Positions 14,736 to 24,002 of a stretch of DNA of 64,000 bases are shown here, piece by piece. Below the pieces are notes generated by a model. It saw nothing but the letters and a program-made list of their open reading frames with translations, was not told the origin of the DNA and searched no databases. The stretch lies in assembly GCF_008838325.1 (NCBI RefSeq), contig NZ_CP042829.1, positions 1,054,001 to 1,118,000 of the forward strand, read 5' to 3'. The DNA is from Tepidiforma bonchosmolovskayae. Its GTDB lineage: Bacteria; Chloroflexota; Dehalococcoidia; Tepidiformales; Tepidiformaceae. The first letter of the stretch is position 1, and the number at the start of each line of letters is the position of its first letter. Position numbers and translations under genes: made by a program.

Positions 14736-16484
14736 GTGACCGAGGAAGCTTTAGATCTGCGCGCGGGCAGGGACCTCATCCTGCGGCACCTGCGCGCGCG
14801 CTGGCCGATGCTGGCCGTGGCCTTCGGCGCGGGCCTGAGCTGGGGCCTGCTGCGGCTGGTAGAGCCATACCTCGTTGGGCTGGCGATCGACCATGCCATC
14901 GTGGAGCGGGACCTCGGCAGGCTGACGCGGTATGTGCTCGCGTTCATCGGCGTGGCGGCGGTGCTGGCGGCCTGCGCGGGCACCCGGCGGTACTGGGCGA
15001 TGCGGACCAGCTACCGGATCGAGACCGACCTCCGGCTCGAGCTGTACGACCGGGTGAACCGGCTCTCGTTCGACTACCACGACCGGACGGCGACCGGGCA
15101 GCTGATGTCGCGGGGGAGCGCGGACCTGCGGGAGATCCAGGCGTTCCTGGTCAACATCCCGATCAACTCGGCCTACCTGCTGATGGCGGTCGGGGCGTTC
15201 GTCCTGCTGGTGATGACGAGCTTCACGCTGGCGGTGCTGGCGATGGCGGTCTTCCCGGTGGTGACGTGGCTGAGCGTCCGGTTCTTCAACCGGCTGGAAC
15301 CGGGGACGGAGCGCGTGCAGCAGGACCTCGCGGACGTGGCGAGCGTGACGGAGGAGACGATCGCCGGGGCGCGGCTGGTCCGGGCGTTCGGGCGCGAGGA
15401 GCACGAAATCGGGCGGATGGCCGAGGCCGCGGGGCGGGTCCGGAAGGACGCAATGGGGGTGGTCCGGCTGCGGACGGTGTACGGGCCGCTGTTCTTCCTG
15501 CTGCCGGGTCTGGGGCAGCTGGTGGTGCTGGCGTACGGCGGCTGGCTGGTGACCGACGGGAAGATGACGCTGGGCGCGCTGGTGGCGGCGCTCCAGTACC
15601 TGGGGATGCTGGCGTGGCCGGTGCAGAGCCTCGGCGAAATGATCGCGTCGGGGCAGCGGGCGATCGTCTCGGCGGCGCGGGTCTGGAACGTGCTGAAAGA
15701 GGAGCCGACGGTGAAGGAGCGGCCGCACGCGCGGCCGCTGCCGCCCGGCAACGGCCGGATCGTGTTCGACCGGGTGACCTTCGGGTACCGGGCCGGGCTG
15801 CCGGTGCTGCGGGAGTTCTCGCTCGAGGTGCCGGCCGGGCGGTCGGTGGCGCTGGTCGGTGCGACGGGAAGCGGGAAATCGACGGTGGCGCGGCTGTTGC
15901 CGCGGTTCTACGACGTGGACGACGGGCAGATCCTGCTCGACGGGGCGGACATCCGGACGCTGCGGCTGCGGGAGCTGCGCCGGAGCATCGGCATCGTCTT
16001 CGAAGACACGTTCCTGTTCAGCGATACGGTGCGGAACAACATCGCCTACGGGCGGCTGGATGCGACGGATGAGCAGATCGTGCGGGCGGCGAAGCTGGCG
16101 CACGCGCACGAGTTCATCGAACAGCTGGAGCACGGCTACGACACCGTGGTCGGCGAGCAGGGGTTCTCGCTTTCAGGCGGCCAGCGGCAGCGGATTGCGA
16201 TCGCGCGGGCGATCCTGATGGAGCCGCGAGTGCTGATCCTCGACGACGCGACCTCGAGCGTGGACGCGCGGATGGAGGAGGAGATCCGGACGGCGCTGCG
16301 GGAGGTAATGGCCGGGCGGACGACGCTCATCATCTCCCACCGGCTTTCGACGATTGCGCTGGCGGACCAGGTGGTGCTGGTGGACAGCGGGCGGGTGGCC
16401 GCGACGGGCACGCACGAGGAACTGCTGCGGAGCTGCCCGCGGTACCGGGAGGTGCTGGGGCAGGTGGAGGCGATGGCATCGTGA
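14736..16484 (+). CDS. ABC exporter half-transporter with degenerate catalytic site
   Basis: A 582-residue type IV ABC exporter subunit: six membrane helices (about 20-310) then a nucleotide-binding domain with Walker A GATGSGKST, signature LSGGQRQR and Walker B VLILDDATSSVD. Walker B ends in Asp-Asp instead of Asp-Glu, so its own catalytic base is missing, as in the BmrC/TM287-type partner of heterodimeric exporters. The GTG at 14736 is preceded by GGGAGG; an in-frame GTG at 14703 is a weaker start. It overlaps the next gene by 4 bases (GTGA). The pair likely exports drugs or lipids. Confidence 0.92.
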   Translation: MTEEALDLRAGRDLILRHLRARWPMLAVAFGAGLSWGLLRLVEPYLVGLAIDHAIVERDLGRLTRYVLAFIGVAAVLAACAGTRRYWAMRTSYRIETDLRLELYDRVNRLSFDYHDRTATGQLMSRGSADLREIQAFLVNIPINSAYLLMAVGAFVLLVMTSFTLAVLAMAVFPVVTWLSVRFFNRLEPGTERVQQDLADVASVTEETIAGARLVRAFGREEHEIGRMAEAAGRVRKDAMGVVRLRTVYGPLFFLLPGLGQLVVLAYGGWLVTDGKMTLGALVAALQYLGMLAWPVQSLGEMIASGQRAIVSAARVWNVLKEEPTVKERPHARPLPPGNGRIVFDRVTFGYRAGLPVLREFSLEVPAGRSVALVGATGSGKSTVARLLPRFYDVDDGQILLDGADIRTLRLRELRRSIGIVFEDTFLFSDTVRNNIAYGRLDATDEQIVRAAKLAHAHEFIEQLEHGYDTVVGEQGFSLSGGQRQRIAIARAILMEPRVLILDDATSSVDARMEEEIRTALREVMAGRTTLIISHRLSTIALADQVVLVDSGRVAATGTHEELLRSCPRYREVLGQVEAMAS

Positions 16485-18253
16485 GCGAGGAGACGCGGGC
16501 GGCACCGAAGGTGAACGGCCTGGCGGGCGCGCTGCGGATGCTGGCGCCGCGGTGGCCGATGCTGCTCCTCGCGACCGCCACGATCGTGACCTTCACGGCG
16601 GCCAGCCTGGCGCGGCCGCTGGCGATCCAGCACGCGCTCGACGAGGGGGTGGCAAAGGGCGACCGGGCAGCGCTGCTGCAGGCCTGCCTCGCCTTCGGCG
16701 GGCTGCTGCTGCTCGTCTACGTCTTCCAGGGACTGAGCACCTGGATTGTGAACCGGGTGGGGCAGGATTTCCTCTACGACCTGCGGATGCGGCTGTTCGA
16801 GCACTACCAGCGGATGTCGCTGGCGTTCTTCGGGCGGGAGAACGCGGGACGGCTGGTCGCGCGGATGACGAGCGACGTGACGACGGTGAACGACGTCCTG
16901 AACAACGGGTTCCTGGTGGTGGTGCAGTCGCTGCTGACGCTGGCCGGGGCGACGGTCATCCTGCTGACGTTGAGCGTGCGCCTGTCGCTGGCGGTGGCGC
17001 TCATCCTGCCGCCGCTGATCGTGGCGACGGCGATCTTCCGGGTGTATTCGAACAGGGCGTACAACCGGGTGCGGGAGCGGATTGCGGATGTGATGGTGCA
17101 CATGCAGGAGACGTTCTCGGGGCTTCGGGTGGTGCAGGCGTTCGCCCGGGAGCAGAAGAACCGCGAGCGGTTCGGGGAGATCAACGAGCGGAACTTCGAG
17201 GCGAACGTCTACACCGTGAAGCTCTCGTCCCTGTACTTCCCATTCGTGGAATGGCTGCGGGGCGCAGCGATCGGCCTGATCCTGTACTTCGGCGGGCGGC
17301 AGGTGGCGGGCGACGCCGTGACGGTGGGCACGGTGGCGGCGTTTGTGTTCTACCTCGAATTCATCTTCCAGCCGATCCAAAACCTTTCGCAGGTGTTCGA
17401 CATGGTGCAGAGCGCGAACGCCGCGCTCGGGAAGATCTTCGGGGTGCTGGCGGTGGAGCCGGATGTGCCGGAACCGGAGCGGCCGGCGAGGGTGCAGCCG
17501 CCGCTCGAGGGGCGGATTGAGCTGGAGAGCGTGACCTTCGGGTATGACCCGGAGCGGCCGGTGCTGCGGGAGATCGACCTGGTCATCGAACCGGGGCAGC
17601 ACGTGGTGCTGGTGGGACCGACGGGCGCGGGGAAGTCGACGCTGGCCAAGCTGATCACGCGGATGTACGACCCGACGGCGGGGACGGTGCGAATCGGCGG
17701 GCACGACCTGCGGACGCTGCGGCTGGCCGACCTGCGCCGGACGGTGACGATGGTGCCGCAGGAGGGGTTCCTGTTCACGGGGACGATCCGGGAGAACATC
17801 CTGTTCGGGAAGCCGGGCGCCAGCGATGCGGAGGTGCGGGCCGCCTGCGAGCGGCTGGGGATCGACGGGTTCATCCGCTCGCTGCCGAACGGGTACGAGA
17901 CGATGGTGAGCTTCCGGGGGTCACGGCTGAGCGCGGGGGAGAAGCAGCTGGTCTCGATTGCGCGGGCGTTCCTCGCGGACCCGCCGGTGCTCGTGCTCGA
18001 CGAGGCGACATCGAGCCTCGACCCGCATACCGAGGAGCAGGTGGAGCAGGCGCTGCGGACGCTGCTGGAGGGGCGGACGAGCGTGGTCATCGCGCACCGG
18101 CTGAGCACGGCCGAGCACGCCGACCGGGTGCTGGTGGTGGACGGAGGCAGGATTGTGGAGGACGGGCGGCACGACGAGCTGGTGCGGCGGGGCGGCTACT
18201 ACGCGGCGCTCTACCGGCAGTGGGTGGCCGGGCGGGCGGCGAAGACGGCCTGA
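16481..18253 (+). CDS. ABC exporter half-transporter, catalytic partner
   Basis: A 590-residue partner of the preceding subunit, with the same domain order. The nucleotide-binding domain has Walker A GPTGAGKST, Walker B VLVLDEATSSLD with the catalytic Glu, and an altered signature (LSAGEKQ instead of LSGGQ). A Glu-containing Walker B here together with an altered signature is the exact complement of the first subunit, so one ATP site of the heterodimer should be active and one degenerate, as in TM287/288 and BmrCD. The GTG start lies within the stop of the upstream gene. Confidence 0.92.
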   Translation: MSEETRAAPKVNGLAGALRMLAPRWPMLLLATATIVTFTAASLARPLAIQHALDEGVAKGDRAALLQACLAFGGLLLLVYVFQGLSTWIVNRVGQDFLYDLRMRLFEHYQRMSLAFFGRENAGRLVARMTSDVTTVNDVLNNGFLVVVQSLLTLAGATVILLTLSVRLSLAVALILPPLIVATAIFRVYSNRAYNRVRERIADVMVHMQETFSGLRVVQAFAREQKNRERFGEINERNFEANVYTVKLSSLYFPFVEWLRGAAIGLILYFGGRQVAGDAVTVGTVAAFVFYLEFIFQPIQNLSQVFDMVQSANAALGKIFGVLAVEPDVPEPERPARVQPPLEGRIELESVTFGYDPERPVLREIDLVIEPGQHVVLVGPTGAGKSTLAKLITRMYDPTAGTVRIGGHDLRTLRLADLRRTVTMVPQEGFLFTGTIRENILFGKPGASDAEVRAACERLGIDGFIRSLPNGYETMVSFRGSRLSAGEKQLVSIARAFLADPPVLVLDEATSSLDPHTEEQVEQALRTLLEGRTSVVIAHRLSTAEHADRVLVVDGGRIVEDGRHDELVRRGGYYAALYRQWVAGRAAKTA

Positions 18254-18275
18254 CGCGGCGAGGCGGGCGGCCGGG

Positions 18276-19985
18276 CTAGCGGTCGGGGTCGGTGTCGCCG
18301 GGCTGGAGGGCATCGCGGGCGCCGAGGTCGCGGCCCAGCAGGCGGAGTTCGCGGGAGAAGCGGGTGGTCTTCTCGGCGATGCCGGCCATGTACGTGCGGG
18401 CGGGGGTGACCTTCACCCAGAGGCGGCGCCGGGGGACGTAAAAGGTGATGCCGAGGCCGACCATGGCCATGGCGACGGCGACCCAGATGAAGGTATCGCC
18501 GGGGTCGCGGCGGACGCTGACGCCGGAGGCTTCGACGCGGCCCTGGAAGAGGTAGGTGTAGCCGGCGGCAGTGGTGACGGCCTGGCCCTGCTGGAGGATC
18601 ACGTTCCGGTCGTCGATGCCGGAGACCATGAGGTACGGCTTCCCGTCGCCGCCGAGGGGCATCTGGACGACGGCGCCGGCGTCGGTGGTGGCGCCGGGCA
18701 TGTCGAGGACGGTGGTTGCGGGGATCGTCGCGGCGCCTTCGAACCGGATGCGGAAGTCGCCGGCCAGGGCCTCTTCGCCGGGGCGGAGGACGACCGGGTC
18801 GAAGTCGGGGCTGGTCACGGTGAGGACCATGCGGCCGTCGACGAACTGCCAGGCGACGGCGTAGCTGATTAGCTGCCCGGCGCCGGGCTCGGACGGGAAG
18901 ACGAGGAGCGAGAGGGCGGTATCGTCGCGGCGGTCGTTCGGGTCGGCGCCTTCGTCGGTCGCCATCTGGGGGAGCTGCTGGGCGAAGAGCACCTGGCCGG
19001 CGGCGTTCGTGACGGTGAGGACCGGGATGGCGGCGGTGCGCCCTTCGAAATCGAGGATGTCGTCGTAGAGGACCTGGCCGCTGGGAGCCGTGATCCGGAT
19101 GCGGGCGATATCGTCGAACCAGGCGGCCTGGTGGACTTTGTAGCCGAAGGCGCTGCACGGGTGGTTGACGGTGGTTTTGCAGCGGACCGTTTCGTCGCCG
19201 CGGCGGACCTCGATGATCGAGTGGTAGTCGATGATGTTGCCGTCGGCGTCGAGGCCGCGGTTGGCGTCAATCATTTTGATGAAGAGCTGGTTCGGGCCGG
19301 CCTCGGCGAAGACAGGCGCGGCGGGGGTGGATTCGGCGATGACCATGGTGCGGTCGAAGCCGGCGAAGACGGTGAGCAGACCGCCGAGGAGGAGCACGAG
19401 GAGGGCGAGGTGGGAGAGGAAGGTGCCATACTGGCTCCAGGGGTAGCGGTCGGCGAAGAGGTAGACGGCGCCCGGCTCTTCGCGAACGCGCTGGACGGTG
19501 TAGCGGCGCTGGCGGAGGAGCCGTTCGACGGCGTCGGCGCCGCCGGGGTGGGAGAAGGCGGCACGGTGATGGGCCCGTTCGAAGTAGGCGTCGGGGACGC
19601 GCTTCGGCGGATTGCGGACGGCGCGGATGGTGGGACGGAGGCGGGAGACGGTGCAGACCGTGACCGCGACGATGATGAGGAACCAGAGGCCGTTGAACCA
19701 GGCGGTGTGGAAGACTTCGAAGAAGCCGAGGCGTTCGAAGAGGCCGGTGAGCGGGCCGTAGTCGGCGCGGCGGAGTTCGAGCCAGGCGGAGCGGGCGGCA
19801 GGGTTGGCGCGCATCGGCCCGGGCATCTGGGGAAGGATGGTGCCGATGAGGCCGGCAATTCCGGCGAGGCCGACGAGAAGGAGGGCGAACTTGACGTTGG
19901 TGAGGAGCTGCCAGGCCCAGCGCAGGGGGTCGAGACCGGACGGCTGGAGGGTGGACGCGGAGGTGGTGCGGGGTGCGGCGCTCAC
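18276..19985 (-). CDS. resB: cytochrome c biogenesis protein ResB
   Basis: A 569-residue ResB/Ccs1 family protein of the system II cytochrome c maturation pathway. It has two early helices (NVKFALLLVGLAGIAGLIG, and LWFLIIVAVTVCTVSRL near 110), a third helix after the cytoplasmic loop (LSHLALLVLLLGGLLTVFAG), a long periplasmic domain and a last helix (TFIWVAVAMAMVGLGITFY). ResB works with ResC/CcsA to present haem and reduced apocytochrome c outside the membrane. The ResC partner is not in this window. Its start overlaps the stop of the ResA-like gene by 4 bases (ATGA), so they form an operon. Confidence 0.9.
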   Translation of the reverse strand: MSAAPRTTSASTLQPSGLDPLRWAWQLLTNVKFALLLVGLAGIAGLIGTILPQMPGPMRANPAARSAWLELRRADYGPLTGLFERLGFFEVFHTAWFNGLWFLIIVAVTVCTVSRLRPTIRAVRNPPKRVPDAYFERAHHRAAFSHPGGADAVERLLRQRRYTVQRVREEPGAVYLFADRYPWSQYGTFLSHLALLVLLLGGLLTVFAGFDRTMVIAESTPAAPVFAEAGPNQLFIKMIDANRGLDADGNIIDYHSIIEVRRGDETVRCKTTVNHPCSAFGYKVHQAAWFDDIARIRITAPSGQVLYDDILDFEGRTAAIPVLTVTNAAGQVLFAQQLPQMATDEGADPNDRRDDTALSLLVFPSEPGAGQLISYAVAWQFVDGRMVLTVTSPDFDPVVLRPGEEALAGDFRIRFEGAATIPATTVLDMPGATTDAGAVVQMPLGGDGKPYLMVSGIDDRNVILQQGQAVTTAAGYTYLFQGRVEASGVSVRRDPGDTFIWVAVAMAMVGLGITFYVPRRRLWVKVTPARTYMAGIAEKTTRFSRELRLLGRDLGARDALQPGDTDPDR

Positions 19986-20626
19986 GGGAGGGCAGCCTCC
20001 AGCTCGCGCAGCTGGTCGAAGGTGATGCGACCGATGTAGACGCGCTGGATGACGCCGTCGGGGCCGATGAGGTAGGTGCGGGGAAGGCCGCCGACGCCGG
20101 TGGCATAGGCCTGGGAGACGGCGCCGGAGGTATCGAGGAGGATGGGGTAGGTGACCCCGAACTGGGCGGTGAACTGCCGGGCGGTGACGGCGTCTTCCTG
20201 CTGGTTGACGCCGACCACGACGATGTTGCGGTCGAGGTTGCGGGAGTAGAAGTCCTGGAGGTCAGGGGTTTCGGCGCGGCAGGGGCCGCACCAGGAGGCC
20301 CAGAAGTTGAGGAGGACGTACCGGCCGCGGAACTCGTCGAGGGCGCGGGGCTGGCCATCGAGGGCGGCGAGGCGGAAGTTGGGGGCGGCGCGGCCTTCGC
20401 GGGCGGCGGGGGGCTGGCCGGTGGGGTTGCGGTCCTCGGGGAGGGCGATGACGCCGAGGCCGCCCGCGGTGTGGGCGGTGCCTGCGGAGGGGTCGTCGCG
20501 GAATTCGAACCACCAGAGCCCGAGGCCAACGACCGCGATGACGAGCGCGGCGAGGCCGAGGGTGGAGGCGGGGCCGGAGTATTCGCGGCGCCGCTGGGGC
20601 CGTTCATCGGGGAGGGGTTCGGACAT
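19982..20626 (-). CDS. resA: membrane-anchored thiol-disulfide oxidoreductase (ResA/TlpA-like)
   Basis: A 214-residue protein with one N-terminal helix (LGLAALVIAVVGLGLWWF) and an extracytoplasmic thioredoxin fold. The active site is FWASWCGPCRAE, and the cis-Pro region is VGGLPRTYLIGPDG, as in ResA, which reduces the CxxCH haem-binding cysteines of apocytochrome c. The ATG at 20626 (MSEPLPDE) is preferred to the one at 20650. It is translationally coupled to resB, which supports the assignment over a generic TlpA. Confidence 0.88.
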   Translation of the reverse strand: MSEPLPDERPQRRREYSGPASTLGLAALVIAVVGLGLWWFEFRDDPSAGTAHTAGGLGVIALPEDRNPTGQPPAAREGRAAPNFRLAALDGQPRALDEFRGRYVLLNFWASWCGPCRAETPDLQDFYSRNLDRNIVVVGVNQQEDAVTARQFTAQFGVTYPILLDTSGAVSQAYATGVGGLPRTYLIGPDGVIQRVYIGRITFDQLRELEAALP

Positions 20627-20680
20627 GGCGGTGCAGGTTGAGGGTAGCACCGCGGAGGGTTGTGGGGGGTAAGGGGCGGG

Positions 20681-21535
20681 CTAGCGGTCGGCATCAGTCC
20701 AAATAAGGAGGTTCATGGACTCCATGCCTGCGGGTGCACTGAAGAACAGCATTTCGAACGTCCCCTGCTGACCGGGCGCGAGGGTGCTCGGGGTCGCGAA
20801 GTCGAAGTCGACGCGCACCACGAGTCCGGCCGAGTTGACGTAGGCGCCGTAGACCTCGACGAACTTGTACGTGACGGGGGAGTTGTTGCGGACCGTGCCG
20901 ACGACGTGGAGGACCCCGATGCTGTCCCGGTAGACGTTGGTGACGGTGGCGTTGAGGCCGGTGATGGGCGGCCGGGAAGCGATGTCGTAATCGGAGATGA
21001 GGGCCTCGACGCTGACGATGCCGGGCGGCGGGTTCAGAAGCAGCACGGAGAACGGGGAGCTTCCGCCGGCCGGGATGATTGTGACGTCAGCGAAGCTCCA
21101 GTCGGTGGCCAGGAGCTGGCCAGAGGCGCCGTAGAAGCGGGCCGAGACTTCGACGAACTCGACCGGCGTTGACAGCCCATTGATGACCAGGCCAACGACC
21201 CAGATGTTCCCCAACGAGTCGACATACCAGCTGACGCCCTGGAGGCGCACCCCTGAAGGCTGGGGCGTCGGAGTGGGCGTAGGCGGCCGCGGAGTGGGCG
21301 TGGCGGCCGGTGCGGTTGGGGTCGGCGTGGACGGGCGGGGCGTCGGCGTCGCGGTCGGCGGGAGCGGCGTCGGGGTGGGAGGCGGCGGGGCGGCGCCTTC
21401 GTCGCGGGCCACCATGGGGACGACTGCGCGGGGCGCGAAGGTCTGGCTTTCGGCCCCGGGGCTATCGAGGGCGGACGCCGCGACAAGCGCGGCGAAGGCC
21501 AGGAGGGCGACGAGAAGGAGCGCGGGTCGCGGCAC
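20681..21535 (-). CDS. secreted protein with Pro/Thr linker and FxLYD-like domains
   Basis: A 284-residue exported protein. The signal peptide (RPALLLVALLAFAALVAASA) follows a GTG at 21535 that has AGGAG ahead of it; an ATG at 21568 is an alternative. Residues about 48-90 form a TPTPTP-rich linker. Two similar beta domains follow (WYVDSLGNIWVVGLVINGLS and YRDSIGVLHVVGTVRNNS), each pairing with a VEFVEVSARFYGASGQ / YKFVEVYGAYVNSAGL segment, the pattern of FxLYD or DUF3426-like domains. Internal duplication is therefore evident. Likely surface displayed; the ligand is unknown. Confidence 0.8.
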   Translation of the reverse strand: MPRPALLLVALLAFAALVAASALDSPGAESQTFAPRAVVPMVARDEGAAPPPPTPTPLPPTATPTPRPSTPTPTAPAATPTPRPPTPTPTPQPSGVRLQGVSWYVDSLGNIWVVGLVINGLSTPVEFVEVSARFYGASGQLLATDWSFADVTIIPAGGSSPFSVLLLNPPPGIVSVEALISDYDIASRPPITGLNATVTNVYRDSIGVLHVVGTVRNNSPVTYKFVEVYGAYVNSAGLVVRVDFDFATPSTLAPGQQGTFEMLFFSAPAGMESMNLLIWTDADR

Positions 21536-21680
21536 GGTCCGCTCCTGCAGGCAAAGATGACGCGGCATATTAGCATATGGATGCGACAGCTCCTGACGCC
21601 TTTTGCTTCCACGACACAATTGCTTGCGCGGGCGGCGGCCTGCGGGCAGAATGCGAACATCTGTGCGAGGAGGGCACGCG

Positions 21681-23990
21681 ATGGCGAAGCCGCCGCCCAG
21701 CTACCCCGTCCCGGCCGTCCGGCCGGTCCCGCCTGCGGTCGTCGCGGAGCGGCTGGTGGGCGACCTCGTGCAGAAGGGGTCCGAGACGTGGGTCCGCCGG
21801 CTGGCGGAGGAGCCGGCCCGGTTCGCAGACTGGCCGGAAGGGCTCGATCCGCGGCTGACCGCGGCCCTGGCGGGGCGGGGCATCGCCCGGCCGTACGCCC
21901 ACCAGGCGCGGGCCATCGCGGCAGCGCTCGATGGGCGGAACACGGTGGTGGTGACCCCCACCGCGAGCGGGAAAACCCTCTGCTACAACGTGCCGGTGCT
22001 CGACCGGGTGCTGAAGGACCGCTCGGCGCGGGCGCTCTACCTGTTCCCGACGAAGGCGCTGGCGCAGGACCAGCTGGACGAGCTGCATGGGCTGATCGGC
22101 GCGGTCGGGGCAGCGATCGGGACGTTCACGTACGACGGCGACACGCCGGCAGATGCGCGGCGGGCGGTGCGGCAGGCCGGCCATATCGTGCTGACGAACC
22201 CGGACATGCTGCACACGGCGATCCTGCCGCACCACACGAAGTGGGTGCAGCTGTTCGAAAGCCTCGAATTCGTGGTGATCGACGAGCTGCACACCTACCG
22301 CGGGGTCTTCGGGAGCCACGTGGCGAACGTCATCCGGCGGCTGCGGCGCATCTGCCAGTTCTACGGGAGCGACCCGACGTTCATCCTCTGCTCGGCGACG
22401 ATTGCGAACCCGGGCGAGCTGGCGGAGCGGCTGATCGGCGACGCGGTGGAGGTTATCGACGAGAACGGAGCGCCGCGGGGCGAGCGCATCGTGGTGGTGC
22501 ACAACCCGCCGGTGGTGAACCGGGAGCTGGGCATCCGGCAGTCGTCGCTCAAGGCAGCGCGGGATATCGCGGCGCAGCTCATCCGCTCGGGGGTGCAGAC
22601 GATCGTGTTCGCGCCGAGCCGGGTGCGGGTCGAACTCCTGCTGACCTACCTCCGGGAGGCGCTGCGCGAGAAGCCGGGCGACCCCGAACGGGTCGCTGGT
22701 TACCGGGGCGGCTACCTGCCGAACGAGCGGCGCGCCATCGAGCGGGGGCTGCGGGAGGGGACCGTGCGCGGGGTGGTGGCAACGAATGCGCTCGAACTGG
22801 GCATCGATATCGGCGGGATGGGGGCAACCGTGGTGACCGGCTACCCGGGGTCGCTGGCGAGCCTGTGGCAGCAGTTCGGGCGGGCCGGGCGCGCGCGGGA
22901 GAGTTCGCTGGCGGTGCTGGTGGCCTCGTCGAACCCGCTGGACCAGTACGTGGCGCACCACCCGGAGTTCCTCTTCGAGCGCGGGGTGGAGGCGGCAGCG
23001 ATCGATCCGGACAACCCGTACATCCTCGCGAGCCACCTGAAGTGCGCGGCCTTCGAGCTGCCGTTCGCGAACGGGGAGCAGTTCGGGGCGCACGGCGAGG
23101 TGATGCTCGACATCCTCGCTGAGGAGGGTGTGCTGCAGCAGGCGAACGGGCGGTACTACTGGATGTCGGAGGCGTACCCGGCGGAGGAGGTTTCGCTGCG
23201 GACGGCGAGCACGGACAACTTCGTCATCATCGAACAGGGGCCGAAGCCGCGGGTCATCGGCGAGTGCGACCGGCCGAGCGCGCCGCTGCTCATCCACGAG
23301 GATGCGATCTACATCCACCGGGGCCAGCAGTACCAGGTGGAGCACCTGGACTGGGACGACAAGAAGGCGTACGTGCGGGCGGTGGCGGTGGACTACTACA
23401 CGGACGCGCAGCTGGCGGTGGAGCTGAAAGTGATTGCGCGGGAGCGAGAGGCAGCTGCCGCCGCGGGGGCCTGGGAGCTCGGCGAGGTGGCGGTGACGTT
23501 CCTTGCGACGATTTTCAAGAAGGTGAAGCTGCACACGCACGAGAACGTCGGCTGGGGGCAGATCGCCATCCCCGAGGAGAACATGCACACCGCGTCGGCG
23601 TGGCTGACCTTCGACGAGCGGGCGACGGCGGGCCTGGGGCGGGACGAGCTGGCGCTCGGGCTCGAAGGGGTCGCGCATGTGCTGCGGAACCTGGCGCCCG
23701 TGTTCTGCCTGTGCGATGCGCGGGACCTGGGGGCGGATGCGCAGGTGCGGTCGCCCTCGACGGGCAAGCCGACGGTGTACCTGTACGACATGGTCCCGGG
23801 CGGCATTGGGCTGGCGGAGCGGGTGTTCGAGGCGCGGGACCGGATCGTCGCCGCGTGCCTGGAGGCGGTGCGGGGGTGCGGGTGCGAGAACGGCTGCCCC
23901 TCGTGCGTGGGACCGCAGGCGGAACGGAACAGCCCGGCGAAACGCTCGGCAGCGGTGCTGCTGGAGCGCCTCGCCGGGCACAGCGGGTAG
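21681..23990 (+). CDS. DEAD/DEAH-box helicase with DUF1998 domain (MrfA/YprA-like)
   Basis: A 769-residue SF2 helicase. Motif I is TPTASGKT (about 93-100), motif II is IDELHTYRG (DELH), motif III is CSATIANP, and motif VI is QQFGRAGRARE. The C-terminal DUF1998 region has four Cys in CGCENGCPSC near residue 740, the Zn-binding module of the MrfA family, which repairs mitomycin-type crosslinks independently of UvrA in Bacillus. The ATG at 21681 has GAGG ahead of it; an in-frame ATG at 21603 is less likely. It is divergent from the secreted protein gene and stands alone. Confidence 0.92.
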   Translation: MAKPPPSYPVPAVRPVPPAVVAERLVGDLVQKGSETWVRRLAEEPARFADWPEGLDPRLTAALAGRGIARPYAHQARAIAAALDGRNTVVVTPTASGKTLCYNVPVLDRVLKDRSARALYLFPTKALAQDQLDELHGLIGAVGAAIGTFTYDGDTPADARRAVRQAGHIVLTNPDMLHTAILPHHTKWVQLFESLEFVVIDELHTYRGVFGSHVANVIRRLRRICQFYGSDPTFILCSATIANPGELAERLIGDAVEVIDENGAPRGERIVVVHNPPVVNRELGIRQSSLKAARDIAAQLIRSGVQTIVFAPSRVRVELLLTYLREALREKPGDPERVAGYRGGYLPNERRAIERGLREGTVRGVVATNALELGIDIGGMGATVVTGYPGSLASLWQQFGRAGRARESSLAVLVASSNPLDQYVAHHPEFLFERGVEAAAIDPDNPYILASHLKCAAFELPFANGEQFGAHGEVMLDILAEEGVLQQANGRYYWMSEAYPAEEVSLRTASTDNFVIIEQGPKPRVIGECDRPSAPLLIHEDAIYIHRGQQYQVEHLDWDDKKAYVRAVAVDYYTDAQLAVELKVIAREREAAAAAGAWELGEVAVTFLATIFKKVKLHTHENVGWGQIAIPEENMHTASAWLTFDERATAGLGRDELALGLEGVAHVLRNLAPVFCLCDARDLGADAQVRSPSTGKPTVYLYDMVPGGIGLAERVFEARDRIVAACLEAVRGCGCENGCPSCVGPQAERNSPAKRSAAVLLERLAGHSG

Positions 23991-24002
23991 GCGCCGCCGG
24001 GG

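Noticed and set aside
14672-16072. A long plus-strand frame in the ABC exporter region
   Set aside because: It is the +1 shadow of the first half-transporter; all ABC motifs are in the other frame.
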